DNA of 64,000 nucleotides from Pinus tabuliformis. Taxonomy: Eukaryota > Streptophyta > Pinopsida > Pinales > Pinaceae. The translations under genes and the position numbers were made by a program. Of this stretch, positions 1 through 12,394 are shown piece after piece. Each line of letters begins with the position of its first letter. Position 1 is the stretch's first letter. The DNA is taken from the NCBI GenBank assembly GCA_031772625.1, contig CM062807.1, positions 1,147,413,007 to 1,147,477,006 of the forward strand. The letters are read 5' to 3'. Below the pieces are notes generated by a model that was not told where the DNA came from, did no database searches, and was given only the letters and a program-made list of their open reading frames with translations.

Positions 1-120
1 CCGGGAGACCGCTGGCCCCCGGACCCCCCCAGCCGGGGGGGATCGGCCCCCTCGGACCCCCGCGGGGGGACAAGTCCCCCCCGTACCCCCCCGCGTGGAG
101 GGGTATACAAACTTCCCGGG
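1..120. other. GC-rich segment with C and G runs
   Basis: The first 120 bases are made of long C and G runs (CCCCCCC, GGGGGGG) followed by two GTATAC copies about 30 bases apart. The composition contrasts with the AT-rich DNA that follows. It resembles the GC-rich core of the Copia LTRs at 8190-8300 and 12400-12490, so it may be a piece of a related LTR cut by the window edge. That is a resemblance in composition only; no alignment was possible. Confidence 0.35.
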
Positions 121-1612
121 GTATACATCCGGCTGAAACAAAGACCTCTGAACAATCATGCTCCACACACAACACGTGTCGATTTTATCCCGGTGTTGAT
201 GTTTGCAACATTGCAATAGACAATAGGAAGTCATAAATTGTAGCAAGATATATACAAAAATAGCAAGATCCATAAATTGTCCATGCTTCGAAAGTAGAGC
301 ATAGGAATTTGACCTTTCTAAAAAATCAACTCCCTCTCAATGAGAGGATTATTATCTAATAATGGTTGCACCCAAGGTCACGACTTCTTCTAAATATAGA
401 GCTATCTACAATCTGCTAGCGTTCCTATCAGTGTCCTTAGGTTTATGAGCCATAGCCATATGCAGCTTAGGGTGAAAAGGACATGAACACATGAATCCTT
501 TTCAACAGAAGAAGAACACATAACGTGAAACTTTCCCACAGGCAAAGAAAAAAACATGAATTCTACCTTATCTAACTTAGAAAATTTCACTGGAAATGAA
601 TAAATAATGAACTGTGAAACATAACGAAATACATATGCAACATAAAGAGAACACATTTGCTACACTCACAACCACATGAATCTCATGAAACAGAGCCGCT
701 GCCTTCCATTAATCCTCTGTCAAAGTATACAATGAAGAAACTGAGTTTCTCTCCCACAGTCTCCCAGAAATTTCAAGCCAACCTTTTGCAAATGGTTTGC
801 ATACAATAAACAGACTATGCCATGAGGAAATATAATGACCAAGAGTAGGGGATTTTTTCTAATCATTACAAAGAGGAAGTGGAAAGCGAACCATTAGTTA
901 CAGGTGCAGTGTTACAGAAGTGACAAATGGCTTGGGTGACTGCTCGCCTTCCTTTGCCACTTGGATAGGAGCCCACCTTTAGTGAAAATACTTTTTAAAC
1001 ATTGCCTTAGTTGCCGAGAAAAATATAGTTTTAAATGAGTGGGCCCACTTGGAGAAAGTCGCGAATCGAAATGTCGCGGAGCGGAAGTGATTTTGGTCTT
1101 TTTCTCTATATGCGCCGCGCCCAAATCTATATGCGCTGCGCCACTTTGGAGGAAATTTTGAGGTACTTGTAGGACTCTAAATTTTTCCCAAGTGTGCTTG
1201 TTGGAAAGACTGGCCTATCTACTTTCCAACCCAAGTGGAATTTCTGAATTTGGTGCTCATTTTCCCCTCCAAAACTTCATTCTCCCAAGACTGCTTCTTG
1301 TGTGTCAAAATAGAGGCAGAGAGGTCATTTTTTGAGTGTTTTTGACCTCCTAAGGACTCAAATCATGCCCAAATTTCTTGTCCATGCACCAGTAAGCATG
1401 ATTTTTCATGATGAATCCAAAAATGCAAACCATTCTTGACTTGGAGCTCCCAATCCTAAGCGCCGAGCCAGTGGCGCGGCGCACAGGGAGAAAAAACCTG
1501 TGTTGTGACCAAAAATTTGTCATGTGACCAAAATTGCCCCAAATTTCTTGAAATTTGGGCTAGAGATCCTCTATGAGGTGCTATGCTGGGCCACAGAGGC
1601 TTCAGCCAAGAT
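121..1612. other. Non-coding DNA, no gene seen
   Basis: AT-rich sequence with no reading frame that looks protein-like on either strand. Around 1060-1145 there are short CG-rich words (TGCGCCGCGCC, TGCGCTGCGCC) that recur in similar form at 3620-3780 on the other side of the minus-strand ORF. These may be flanking or untranslated parts of that retroelement, but no clear direct repeat was found. Confidence 0.4.
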
Positions 1613-3175
1613 TCAAAGATGATCATGCTCCCTTCGCCTCTTTTGCTTCCTATTTTTGTTCATTAGCTTCGCCTTTAGGCTCCTGATTCTCGCTTTGCAG
1701 ATCTTGTTTCGTGCCATGTAGTGGAAAGCCATGTGTCTCAGCAGTGTAATGTCCCTATCAGCCTTGTCCAGTAGTCTCTCCACGTGGATGTTGACTCTCT
1801 CGAGATTAGACTCCCGATCCTCATTGATCTGTTGCTCTAATGAAATGAATTCAATTCTCCTCCTTCGAGCAGCTTGTCGAGTTTGCCGGATGTTTTGTAA
1901 CTCCCTCACCTCCTGCTGATCCTCAAGCTGTTTTTTCCTATGTTCCAAGTATGTTATGACCCACTCAGATTTCTCTAAGTTGTGATTCAAGTCCTCAATG
2001 TCTGCTCACTGCTCCTCTATGATCTCTCTATGTTGTGCATCTTGCAGGTGCATGTCTGTGTCATCCTCCTGAACGTGAATGAAGTTAGTCTCTCGCTCAC
2101 CTGAAGGCCCCACATCATGCATTGGCTCCTTGCCTCTGTCTTGTACCTGTGTTACTGATGTTGGAAGCGAGGCCCCTTCCACCTCGGGTGGAGATAACAC
2201 TCGCTTTGCTGCTACAAACAAATGCCTACTTCCTCTCTGATAGGTGATGAATACTGGCATAGTAGTGGTCTCATGGCGCTCATACTGATGAGAAGGACCA
2301 CCTGTCTCATACTTGACCTCTGATAATCCCTGTGAAGTGATGAAGAGGTCACGGGAGATGAAATCATCCCAAGTAATGCCCTGTAATCCCAGCTGATGAT
2401 CCACCAAAATCTGGATAAGAGCAAAGTGATAAACACTGTTAAGTTGCTGCTGAGGGGTTTTGTGTTGCATGAAGGTGTTCATCCTCTCTATGTTCCTTCA
2501 AATGAAATATGGGATGTTCATCATCCCTAACCTGGTAAAGTCCATGAGCAACCTGATGTGATAGGCATATAAACGAGAGAACCTCCCCTCACAGCTGAAA
2601 TATTTCATGATCAACTTCATGAGTGGAGCATATTCATCTTTCAAATATCGGAATGGAAAGACTCTTTTGAGCTGCCTTAAGAAACTGGCCTTAATGTAAG
2701 GCTCATAATGCCGCCAATCAACCTTCTGTTTCTTGTGCCATGGTTCTCCAACATTCGGTATGTCGGTTGCTAATGAGACAATTTCAGGTGTCAGTGTGAA
2801 GGTGACACCGGCCAAGATAGAGTGATCTCCATGTAGGTGAAGCACAAAAAGACGGGCCAACTCATGATGAACTCGAACATCAGCCACTCTTTGACAAAAC
2901 TCAAAACATGATAGATGCTGGAAGCATGACATAGCCAGAGGGCGGGCCTGCAGTTTTGTGAGGGTGGTTGGCTCATCCCTAATGTTTGCCACTTTTGCGA
3001 TGTCTCCTGGGAGCCTGTTCTTCTGAGGATGAATCGCTTTGTGTTTCCATCTCATACTCCGATGAATGCTCAGATTCCATGAATGTTGTATGTGTACTGT
3101 GCTTGGACTGTCCTTTGATGAAGGTAGTGAAACTATGTCTTGTTGTGATCTCTGCCACCAAGGGGAACAATGCAA
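1613..3175 (-). pseudogene. Retroelement-like ORF with basic coiled-coil C-terminus, two in-frame TGA stops
   Basis: Three open stretches (3175-2498, 2482-2006, 1990-1613) lie in the same reading frame and are separated by single TGA codons at 2500-2498 and 2008-2006, giving about 520 codons. The middle resembles plant transposon-encoded proteins of unknown function, with a segment around LTPEIVSLATDIPNVGEPW and a later RLYAYHIRLLMDF. The last 125 residues are rich in Arg, Lys, Glu and Gln and look like a coiled coil ending in a very basic tail. Near 2985 the better N-terminus (acidic, Ser-rich, 3170-2979) switches frame, so there is also one frameshift. Both stops could be CGA-to-TGA transitions. 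The family assignment is from memory and uncertain; no RT or integrase accompanies it. Confidence 0.5.
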
Positions 3176-3440
3176 AAGGGACTGTTAGGAAGGGGAATAA
3201 TATGATGGGAATAGGGTTTATGGGGGGGAATTTTGTTTAGGGATATGTAGGAGGGTTTGGGGATTTTATAGGGTAGGGTTTTGGGTTTTACATTGACCAA
3301 TGAGTGGAGGGATAGGGAATATGGGTTTAGTAATGTTTTAGGGTAGGGAAAATAGGGAAAAATGAGATAGGGGGAAGGGAACAATGGAAGGAAGGGGAAA
3401 ATTGGGAGGTGAAAGAGGAGCCTTGGCACCAACACAACAA
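3155..3440 (+). repeat. G/purine-rich tract with degenerate telomere-like words
   Basis: On the plus strand this stretch is dominated by A and G, with many runs of three to seven G and words such as TAGGGTTTATGGG and TTTTAGGGTAGGG. It lies just upstream (on the minus strand) of the retroelement-like ORF, where it would read as a C/T-rich leader. It does not contain a regular TTTAGGG array. Confidence 0.5.
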
Positions 3441-4582
3441 ATTTGCAACCCTAAGAGCAATGGCTTTGACGATTTCAAGTGGTAGGGTTTGGGTGTTTTT
3501 ATTGAAACTATACACGGCCATAAACCACCATCATGTTCACAAAAATATATGAGCCATCGAGCTGTCAACCTTACCTGTCAATTGGAAGGGATTCAAAGCG
3601 ATTTGTTGCGAATGTGGAACAAAACCGGGCCTTTATGGGTGTGTGTCGCGTAGCAAACCCAGTGCGCCACACTCTGTGTGTGTGACGCCCCCGTGAAGTT
3701 TCACCACTATGGGGTCACGCCTTGTGCGCCATGCTCTCTATGTGTGCCGCGCTCCTCTGTCTGTGCGTCGCGCTTGTGACAACTCCTCCAAACTCACCTA
3801 AAACACGTGCTTGCTTCTCACAATCACTTTGCAATATTTTCTCTCTATCCTTGGTGTCAAAAATCACTTTGTATCTTGTGGTAATCTTATATAAAGACAT
3901 TGGAGTCATGTTTTTAATTTTGTTTCTTCAAAACCCCCTTTGATAATGTTTTATTTTGGCACTTTTTCCTGATTTAATTCAACTCTGTATTTCACTTTTC
4001 CCTTTGAATTTTTAGCTAAAATGATGCAATTTTTGGCACTTTTTGCAGGGGTTGTTGACATGGCATTTGGCCAAGGAAACCATGACTGCACCTGAAGAGA
4101 TCAACCAGAAACGTTTTTGAAAATTATCACAAATGACACACTGTTTGACTTTTCTTCAAAACAGAGTTTTGAAGAACAGTCGTAATTTGTCAACATGACG
4201 ATGAAAATCTCTAAATCATAACTTTGTAAGGGCCTCCTTCTGGTCTGCATGGCTTTATTGGACATGGTTGAAGACAAAATTGACTGATCCCTATACCTAA
4301 TGACTGAAAATGACTCTTGTCCATTAAAAGATCGAACATTAATTGTCATGGACTTTAGTGAACATTGACAATAGACCTAAGCCAGTAGGTGCCAGACATG
4401 AGGGGAAATGACTAAAAAGACCTTTTCCATCAAATTATGGCATGACCCTAGTGGAATGTAGCTGAGTGAATGGAGTGGGACTCCTAAAAATGAAATGCAG
4501 AAAGAGTTTTGATCTCTAACGGAGGACTAACAAGACCGACTCTAACACAATCTATTAGTGCTCCGTTCTGGAAAACGATGAA
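3441..4582. other. Non-coding DNA with CG-rich degenerate repeats
   Basis: No supported gene. Positions 3620-3780 hold loosely repeated CG-rich words (variants of TGTGCGCCATGCTCTC, GTGTGTCGCG). The rest is ordinary AT-rich sequence. The left end of the following chromovirus is somewhere near 4560, but no 5' LTR, primer-binding site or gag was found, so that element is truncated on this side. Confidence 0.4.
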
Positions 4583-5800
4583 ATGAAGAGGCAGATTCAG
4601 GAGCAACTGCAAAAAGGTCACATCCATCCGAGTTCATCACCCTGTGGGAACCTGATCGTATTGTTAAAGAAGAAGGATGGGACTTGGAGACTCTATATTG
4701 ACTATTGGGTGTTGAACAAGATCACTATCCGTAATAGGTACCCAAGCCCATGGATTGATGACCTCCTGGACCAGTTGAAGGGGGAAAAATATTTCAGCAA
4801 GATCTGTTTGAAGTCAGGATATCACCAAGTACCAATCAAACCCTCTGATGTGTGGAAGACTGCCTTCAAAGCCAAGGAGGGCCTTTTCGAATGGTTGGTT
4901 ATGCCTTTCAGATTGATTAATTCTCCGGCAACCTTCATGAGCCTAATGGATGACATCTTGCGGCCATTCACCAACTCATTTGTAATGGTATACTTGGATG
5001 ACATCCTGATATTCAGCCAGAGTTAGGAAGAGCACCTCCACCACATCCGACAGGTTCTCCAAACACTACGGCAACACAAGTTATGTGCCAATTTGGAGAA
5101 ATGCACTTCTTGCATGACCTAGGTTCAGTGTCTAGGATACATTATTGATGAACAGGGGGTGCATGTTGATCTAGCCAAGATCCAAGTCATTCGGGATTGG
5201 CCATCTCCAACCACTCTAACAGAGCTCCACAGTTTTCTAGGTCTTGCCAACTTCTACCTCAGGTTCGTGTTGGGAATTTCTCATATCACTTGGCCCTTGA
5301 GTCAAGTCACCAAGAGAGGAGCGAAAGCAAAATTCTTTTGTTCTGAATCTCAACATCAGCCATTCACAGAGTTGAAAGATCACCTCTTCTCGGCACCAGT
5401 GCTCACATTACCATACTTGCAACAACCATTTGAAGTTGAGACAGATGCCTTTGACTATGCTATTGGGGCAGTCCTTACTCAACATGGACATCCAGTGGCC
5501 TATTAGAGTGAGACACTTTCAGACATAGTCCAGAAGTATCCCACTTATGACAGAGAGATGTATTATATTGTGCAGGCCTGTCGATAATGGAAGCATTACA
5601 TTTTGGGTAAGGAAATGGTCATCCACAGACCACCGACCCCTACAGTTCATACAGACCCAAGGAAAATTACAGAATGATCACCATCCGAAGTGGTCCACAT
5701 ACCTGCAACAATTTCATTTGAATATCAAGTATAAGAAGGGAAGCACCAATAATGTTGCAAGTTGCCTTCGTCGACCACCGATCATGGCGTTAACCACCAT
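4583..5800 (+). pseudogene. Gypsy-1 reverse transcriptase and RNase H remnant
   Basis: Reverse transcriptase and RNase H of a Ty3/gypsy chromovirus copy DNA from element RNA. The open stretch 4583-5026 holds the RT core: GTWRLYIDYWVLNK, the palm region, and the YLDD catalytic box (VYLDDILIFS). The usual first catalytic Asp, just before LKSGYHQ, is read as Cys, so the enzyme would be dead even without the stops. A stop at 5024-5026 is followed by the thumb and connection, and 5159-5506 contains FLGLANFY and the RNase H start. Further stops and frame changes follow to about 5800. No gag, protease or 5' LTR lies upstream, so the copy is 5'-truncated. The same family is present as gypsy-2 to the right. 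Confidence 0.85.
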
Positions 5801-5924
5801 GCTCAACTCTTGTGGGCACGAGACTTCTGATTGGCCACTTCTCTGCAAAAGTGACCCAGAATTTGGCCACACATACCAGACACCCTTGGAGGGTCAGCAT
5901 GTTCCATATTTTCACCTCTAGGAT

Positions 5925-7316
5925 GCCCTCTTATGCCACCTGGGTTACCTTTGTGTTCCTTCAAGTGAGTTTGCCAAGATGATTTGGGAAGCACACTACA
6001 GTCGGGTTGCTGGGAATTTTGGGGTCGAGAAAATGGTGGCAGTACTACAGAAGTATTTCCATTGGCCGAATCTTCGACAAGATGTCGGGAAGTACATCAG
6101 ATCATGCACTGCCTACGCCATTTCCAAACTGACCATTAAGAAGCGAGGCCTTTATACCCCGTTGCCTACCCCTAGTCGACCTTGGGAATCCATATCCATG
6201 AATTACATGTCAGGAATTCCTTCTACAAAGCATGGAAACCACTGTGTTTTTGTGGTCATCGACAGGTTCTCGAAGATGGACATTAAGGTGGCCTACAAGA
6301 AGAATATCACAGCAGAAACCACTGCTAAACTCTTCTTTGAACAAGTGTGGGTACACTTTGGGATCCCACAGTCTATCATCTCATATTGGGACAGCAGGTT
6401 CCTTAGTAAATTTTGGTCCAGTCTCTGGTCAATGTTGGACACCAAACTCACTAAGTCCACAACCTTCCATCCTCAAATTGATGGCCAGACAGAGGTTGTC
6501 AACAGGATGATCACACACATTATGTGCATGTACAACTCAAAGCATCCACGCACATGGGATGAGATCCTCCCCTATGTTCAGCATAGCTACAACCGAGCTT
6601 TCCACAGCTCAACTGGGCACAACCCTTTTTAGGTGGGCTTAGGATTCCAACCACTATGTCCCATTGATGTGGCCATGCCATTTGTAGCTACTCACGCAGA
6701 TTCGGCTCATGTCCAGTCTAAAACAGATAAGGCAAACAACTTCATTGAGAACATCCAACATATTCACCAGTAGGTCCACGACATTCTGGAGAAATCAAAT
6801 GCCAATTACAAGCAGCGACATGATCAACATCGGGTGCCACACAAGTTTCAGGTGGGAGAAAAATTCTAGTTGCATTTTCAAAAGGAGCGCATCACCGTAG
6901 CCTATCAGAAACTCAAACCACTCTGATATGGTCCTTACACCATTACCAAGGTTGTGGAAGACAATGCATTTGAGCTCAACATTCCCCCATTCCTTGGCCT
7001 GCACCCAGTGTTCAATGTAGACTGCCTTCGGCCATACTTTCCACCATTACTAGACACATCCAACATTGTAGAACAGCTCACACCCACAGAGTTAAATCCA
7101 TATTGCATGAAACAAACTGCAACTGATCAGATCATGGACACACAGATCAAGCACACTCGTCAACAGAATATCCAACTGTATCGAGTTGTCAAAGCAGGCC
7201 AACTCCTTCACCAAGGCAAGTGGCTCGCTAGGGACCAAGTTCAGCAGAAGTTTCCTCATTTGATGGAGGAACGAACTCAACGCAATGGGGACCACTGCTT
7301 CCTAAGGGGGGAGGAA
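5925..7316 (+). pseudogene. Gypsy-1 integrase with chromodomain-like C-terminus
   Basis: Integrase inserts the element DNA into the host genome. 5979-6632 is open and shows the zinc-binding HHCC region (one Cys of the CxxC pair is replaced), then the catalytic core. The first catalytic Asp is read as Asn (SMNYMSG), the second is in SYWDSRF and the Glu is in DGQTEVVNR. A stop at 6630-6632 and frame changes separate it from the C-terminal part (6954-7319), which has the typical LHPVFNVDCLRPY linker and ends in a degenerate chromodomain-like tail (QGKWLARDQVQQKFPHL). The C-terminus supports the chromovirus assignment. A polypurine tract at 7304-7316 (AAGGGGGGAGGAA) directly precedes the LTR. Confidence 0.85.
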
Positions 7317-7874
7317 TGATCCAGGTGGATATTGGTGGCCACCCACCAAGTCCACTTGGACCCCCACCATTTTTTATTTCAGCTTTTCAGTTTCCTTAAT
7401 TGGAGCACAATTTATTATTTTTAGCAGTTTTTCAAGTCCTGAACTTTCGAAAACATTTTGAGGCCCTAAACGACATTTTTTGGGGACAATTGGGAGCAAC
7501 ATTCGTCCATGGACTGATTTTTCTCTTCCCAAAGTTGTAGTTCTCGACTATATCTTTCTAACGAGATATTGTGCGCGTCAAACGGAAATCATATGCCAAA
7601 GTTACAACCCTGGGAAGTTGATGTACCAATTTACCCAAACAGGGTCCACAGTTTGGCATTTCATCTTCTAGGGTTAGGTTTTTGTATGTTTAGGGTTTTC
7701 CATTGTTTCTCAACAATAAATAGGCCTTCAAGCCTCATTGTAACACAGTTCAGAGGCATGTAGCTGCCACATCTCTTCTCAGAGATAAGATACCATCGCC
7801 CTAGATAGTTTATTTCCATTTCTGTTTGTAAGCATATTTCAGTATTTTACAGTGATGAAATAAAGTATTATTTC
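7317..7874 (+). repeat. Gypsy-1 3' LTR, first part
   Basis: The LTR starts TGATCCAGGTGG right after the polypurine tract. It matches the gypsy-2 LTR at 15338 closely at its start (GGTGGATATTGGTGGCC) and in its later half (cattgtaac-like stretch, then TGAAATAAAG). Homology stops near 7874 because a Copia element is inserted; it resumes at 12552. Confidence 0.8.
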
Positions 7875-8351
7875 TGTTTTTAGGTTTTAACCCTGTACAG
7901 AAATTACCTGCACATGAATTCTAAAACACATAAAATAAACAATGAGAAAGCATAACACATAAAACACATATACACAGATATTTTCCCCTGGATCCCAAAA
8001 CCAGGACTACCAGCTTGATTTTTCATTGTTTTCCTTTCAATGTTATAATACATATTTATACATGCTGAAGCATCCAACACCATGGACCGAAAACCATCGC
8101 ATCCAAAACCATGTACAAACAATCATGCACAAAACCATAAGTAGGTCCACCCAACCTAACATAGGGTCCAAAACCAAAATTTTCCGAGGCGCTGCCCCGG
8201 ACCCCATAGAGTGGGGTTACTTGCACCCCTCAAACCCCTTGTGACCCCCCTGCTATGAAATCGACACAACAAAGGGGGGGCTCTGCCCCCCCTCTAACCC
8301 TTCGGTTAACTATGTGGGCTAGTTGTGGAAAGAATATAACACAACCCAACA
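7875..8351 (-). repeat. Copia 3' LTR
   Basis: About 477 bp if the left end is correct. The half next to the polypurine tract matches the 5' LTR at 12395-12551, including a GC-rich hairpin (8274-8291). The other half carries a TATA-like box on the minus strand (TATAAATATG near 8050-8065). That half has no partner at 12.4 kb, so the 5' LTR seems to have lost it. Confidence 0.7.
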
Positions 8352-8400
8352 TTCTCCCACTTGTTGTTTTCCTTCCACAGGGGGCCACAAGAGAGCTTAG

Positions 8401-10225
8401 TCATTTATCCAGCCTTGCAATGCCCATTGTTTCTCTGCACCAAGATAACTTCTCATAGCTCACAGATTTTGTCAATGCATCTGAAATATTCTTCAAAGTG
8501 TCCACCTTTACCAACAACACCTTTTTGTCTTCTATCATATCCCTCACAAAGTGATACTGAACATCAATGTGCTTTGTCTTTGAATGATATGCAGGGTTCT
8601 TTGCCAAGAAAATTTCACTTTGGCTGTCACAGTCTATCCTTATAGCTCCCTGTACTAACCCCATACTTGAACACAATCTCTGCAACCACGCTACTTCCTT
8701 CTTGCATAAGTGGTTGCCATCTATTCTGCCTTTGTAGTTGATAGTGCCACTACATATTGTTTCTTACTCATCTAACTGATTGCACCTCCAAATAGGTTAA
8801 ACACATACCCACTTGTAGATCCTCTCTGATCTAGATCTCCAGCCCAGTTTACATCAACAAATCCACGAATATCCAACCTATGTCCAATCCTGGTCTTCCT
8901 TGGTAGCACAAACCATAATCACTAGTGCCACTCAAATACCTGAAAACCCACTTCACTGTTGTCCAATGCTCCTTTCCTGGTTTTGACATAAACCTGCTCA
9001 ATACTCCCACTGCATGTGCAATGTCTGGTCTAGTACAGACCATTTCATATAACAGGCTATTGACTGCACTTACATATGGAACATGGGACATGTCCTCTTC
9101 CTCTTCTTGTGTCCTGGGACACTGTTCAGCAGATAAGTTTACACCTAGAGGAATATGAACCTTCACTGGTTTACTATCTTGCATATTAAACCTCTGCAAT
9201 ATTGTCTCGACATACTTCCTATGGTTTAACCAGAGCTTCCTCTTTGCCCAATCTCTTTTAATTTACATGCCCAAAATATAGTTTGCGGCACCAAGATCTT
9301 TCATGTCAAATTTAGAGGATAATTGGATCTTCAAATCCTGGATAATTTCTCTGTCATTTCCAACCAGCAACATATCATCCACATACAAGGCCAAATAAAT
9401 AACATGGTCACCAATTAATTTAAAATACACACAGTGATCTGCTTTTCTTCCGGTGAAGCGAAGTCCCCATATAAATGTATCAAATTTCTGATATCACATC
9501 CTTGGTGATTGTTTTAACCAATACAGAGACTTCTTTAACTTGCATACTAGTTCCTTCTTACCCTTCACCGCAAAGCCTTCAAGTTGCTTCATGTAGATTT
9601 CCTCTTCCCGATCCCCATGAAGAAATGTTGTCTTCACATCCATCTGTTCTACCTCAAAATCAAAAGCAGCAACAATAGATAAAAGTAATATAATAGAAAT
9701 TACCTTGGGAACAAGAGAAAAAATATCACCAAAATCAATTCCCGGCACCTGGGAATAACCTTTTGCTACCAACTAAGCTTTCTATTTCTCCAACTTTCCT
9801 TCTGCATTTGTCTTCTTCTTAAACGCCCATTTTCTACCAATGGGTTTCCTTCCAGCCGACAACTCCACCAGATCCCAAGCCTCATTTTTGTGCAAAGATG
9901 CCATTTCATCAACCATGGCCTCTTTCCAGAGTTTTCCATCCTCTGAATCTACTACTCCCTTCACAATTCTGGGATCATCATCAGTAATAGATAAAGCAAA
10001 ATTTGAACAGAAAGTAGATGGACTATACCTTTCTGGGTGCCTTCTTTCTCGAACTGATCTTCTCACACCTGGAGTTTGTGGCTCTTCATATTCTGATTCC
10101 TCCTTTGCTGTAGAGTCTAATTCTTCCTCCTTTAGCTCAAACTCTATCTTCTCAGGTTCCTTTGGTTGGAATTCATGTTTATTAACGTATTTCACCTCTC
10201 TGAACACCACATCTCGACTGTACAC
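8401..10225 (-). pseudogene. Copia reverse transcriptase and RNase H
   Basis: Reading on the minus strand, 10225-9782 holds the linker and RT start (GKLWKEAMVDEM, then GRKPIGRKWAFKKK). 9772-9494 holds VAKGYSQVPGIDFGDIFS and the MDVKTTFLHG core. The YVDD catalytic box lies near 9380-9400 (ALYVDDMLLVGN) and is intact. 9199-8849 is the RT thumb and RNase H entry, and 8685-8401 is the RNase H end, with a tail that fits this family. Several stops and frame changes break the chain, mainly near 9775, 9470 and 8700-8850. The protein would make cDNA inside the virus-like particle. The assignment is secure from motif order; no activity is expected. Confidence 0.85.
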
Positions 10226-11046
10226 AACCTTCCTTGTTACTGGGTTCTAAATCTTATAACCCTTTAAACCATTCTTATACCCAATAAAGATGCACTTTTC
10301 ATATTTACTATCCAACTCGGTTCGTTTCTCCTTTGGAACATGTACATATGCATCACATCCAAATACCTTCAGATGTGAAAGAGAGGGTTTCTTATCAGTC
10401 TATACCTCTTGTGGAGTTTCATCCTCCAACGCTGATGAAGGTGATCTGTTGACTAGGTAACATGATGTCTCCACCGCCTCTGCCCATAATTCTTGTCCTA
10501 ACTCGGCACCACTGAGCATGCTTCTTTCCCTTTCCATCGACGTCTTGTTCATTCTTTCTGCAACTCCATTTTGCTAAGGTGTATATGGAGTAGTCTTCTG
10601 CCGTGCTATACCACACTTCTTATAGAATTCTTCAAATTTCTTACTACAAAACTCTCCACCGTTATCTGTCCTCAACACCTTTATCTTCTTCTCTATCTGG
10701 TTTTCCACCAGAGCCTTGAATTCTTTAAACCCGTCAAAGACTTCAGATTTCTTCTTAAGGAAATATATCCATGTATTACTTGAGAAGTCATCTATAAATG
10801 ATACATAGACACAGACTTACCCAGTAATGGAACCTTCACCGGTCTAAACACATCATTGTGCACAAGCTCTAATATCTGTTTCACCCTCTTACCAACAGAG
10901 GGGAAACTCACCCGATTATGCTTCCCATATACACAATTTTCATAGAAATCAAAATCCAAAGAGCTATTACTTATACCTTCTACCATACCTTTACCATGAA
11001 GTATACGAAGGCCCTTCTCTCCAATATGTCCAAGCCTTTGATGCCA
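10226..11046 (-). pseudogene. Copia integrase
   Basis: The zinc-binding region starts with WHQRLGHIGEKGL just below 11046 and continues with CVYGKHNRVSF (10986-10792 open). The catalytic core is heavily damaged by frameshifts between 10790 and 10400. In one frame the second catalytic Asp region (LRTDNGGEF) can still be read near 10650-10680. The C-terminal part (YVHVPKEKRTELD, then FIGYKNGLKGYK) is at 10250-10370. The enzyme would join the linear cDNA to host DNA. Position between protease and RT is the defining Copia order. Confidence 0.75.
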
Positions 11047-11529
11047 CTAAATGGTCTTCTCTCGAGAGACCACTAGATTTTCTGCTCCACTTTCAGGAAC
11101 CACAGAACTGTTGCACCCATCAACAACAATGCTACCCTGTAGCTTGTACAGAGTTCTTATCCGAACTCCCCGCATCAATACTAGTTCTCCCCAAACCATC
11201 TTGCAGGTATCCTTCTCGAACACTGTTTTTACGCCTACATCATCCAATTTGCTTACAGAAATTAGATTTCTAGCCAATGCAAGAATATGCAGAACACCCG
11301 GAAGTGTTCTAACCCTTCCACCTTGCAACTTCAACTTTAATTTTCTGTGACCAACGATTCTAGCCTTCCTATTATCCCCTAAGAAGACATCACCACCATC
11401 ATATTTCTCATACTCGCAGAACCACTCTCTATGGGGAGTGAAGTGAAAGGATGCACCTGAGTCAATCAACCGTGCCTCATGATCTACATGTGTACTTGAA
11501 GAATCCACGTACACATCTCCACCTTCATC
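11047..11529 (-). pseudogene. Copia protease
   Basis: Aspartic protease that would cleave the Gag-Pol polyprotein. The open stretch 11514-11047 contains the catalytic DSGAS triad context (LIDSGASFHFTPHREWF), followed by FLGDNRKARIVG and the LPGVLHI segment usual for Copia proteases. It runs directly into the integrase zinc region after one stop at 11047. The catalytic residues are intact. Confidence 0.8.
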
Positions 11530-12333
11530 TGAGGTGGTTTTCGCCTATGCAAAAGGAGCATCATTAGATCCATTTCCTTTATCAGGAGCTTTAGATTTAC
11601 AGTCCCTTTTGTGGTGTCCTTCCTTTCTGCATTTCCAACACACCACCTTTATAAGTTTTCCTGGAGATTTAGATCTCCCTCTAGATTTAGATCTCCCACT
11701 CAATGAATTATTTTTGCTTCTGTTCTAGGAGCGTCCTTGTACAGACAAGGCATTACCATTCTAGCTCTCCATATTTTTTTGTCTCATCTCCTCCGTCAGT
11801 AAGGATGAGACTATTTCATCAAACTGCAAGGCAGTTGCATTGCTACCTATTGCAATAACCAGACTATCCCATGAATCTAATAGAGAACAAAAAAAGTTGA
11901 TGCACTTATCTTCATCTGAAATTTTAATATCAACAGATGCTAACTGACTTATCATAGTATTAAATGCGTTCAGATGCTCTATCACCGAGTCTCCATCTTT
12001 CATCCTCAGGTTATACAACTTTTTCCGCAGGAACAGTTTATTCACCAGAGACTTAGATTGGTACAAAGTCCCTAACTTGTCCCACAAAGCCTTCACCGTA
12101 GCTTCCTCTGATACATTCAGTAATACAAAATCTGAGACACACAATCATATTGTGCTCTTTGCCTTCTAATCCAACTTCTTCCATCCTTCATCGGACACTC
12201 CCATTGGTTTAGTACCTGAATCTACCACGATCCATTGATCTTTATCCACCAACAGATCCTCCATCTTGAATTTCCACAACTCAAAAATCTGACCATTAAA
12301 TTTCTCGATCTCTATCTTTCCACTGCTCACCAT
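11530..12333 (-). pseudogene. Copia Gag with CCHC zinc knuckle
   Basis: Gag forms the virus-like particle and binds element RNA. A likely start is the ATG at 12333, shortly after the LTR, giving an N-terminus rich in W/K motifs (KFNGQIFELWKFKMEDLLV). Stops interrupt near 12150. The open part 12144-11761 contains the UBN2-type core (ALWDKLGTLYQ, LFLRKKLYNLRM). Downstream, in a third segment around 11610-11655, is a perfect CX2CX4HX4C knuckle (CWKCRKEGHHKRDC) after a Ser/Arg-rich linker. Three breaks make it a pseudogene. Confidence 0.8.
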
Positions 12334-12394
12334 CTTCTTTCACCACCAGAATTGATCTCGTAGATCTCCCATTGAAAAGGGTCTACCACAGGCC

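Noticed and set aside
1-120. Organelle or bacterial DNA because of high GC
   Set aside because: It is only a run of C and G stretches next to plant repeats; no organelle gene or rRNA motif is present.
5803-5994. Minus-strand ORFs opposite gypsy-1 pol
   Set aside because: They are shadows of the plus-strand integrase and RT reading frames.
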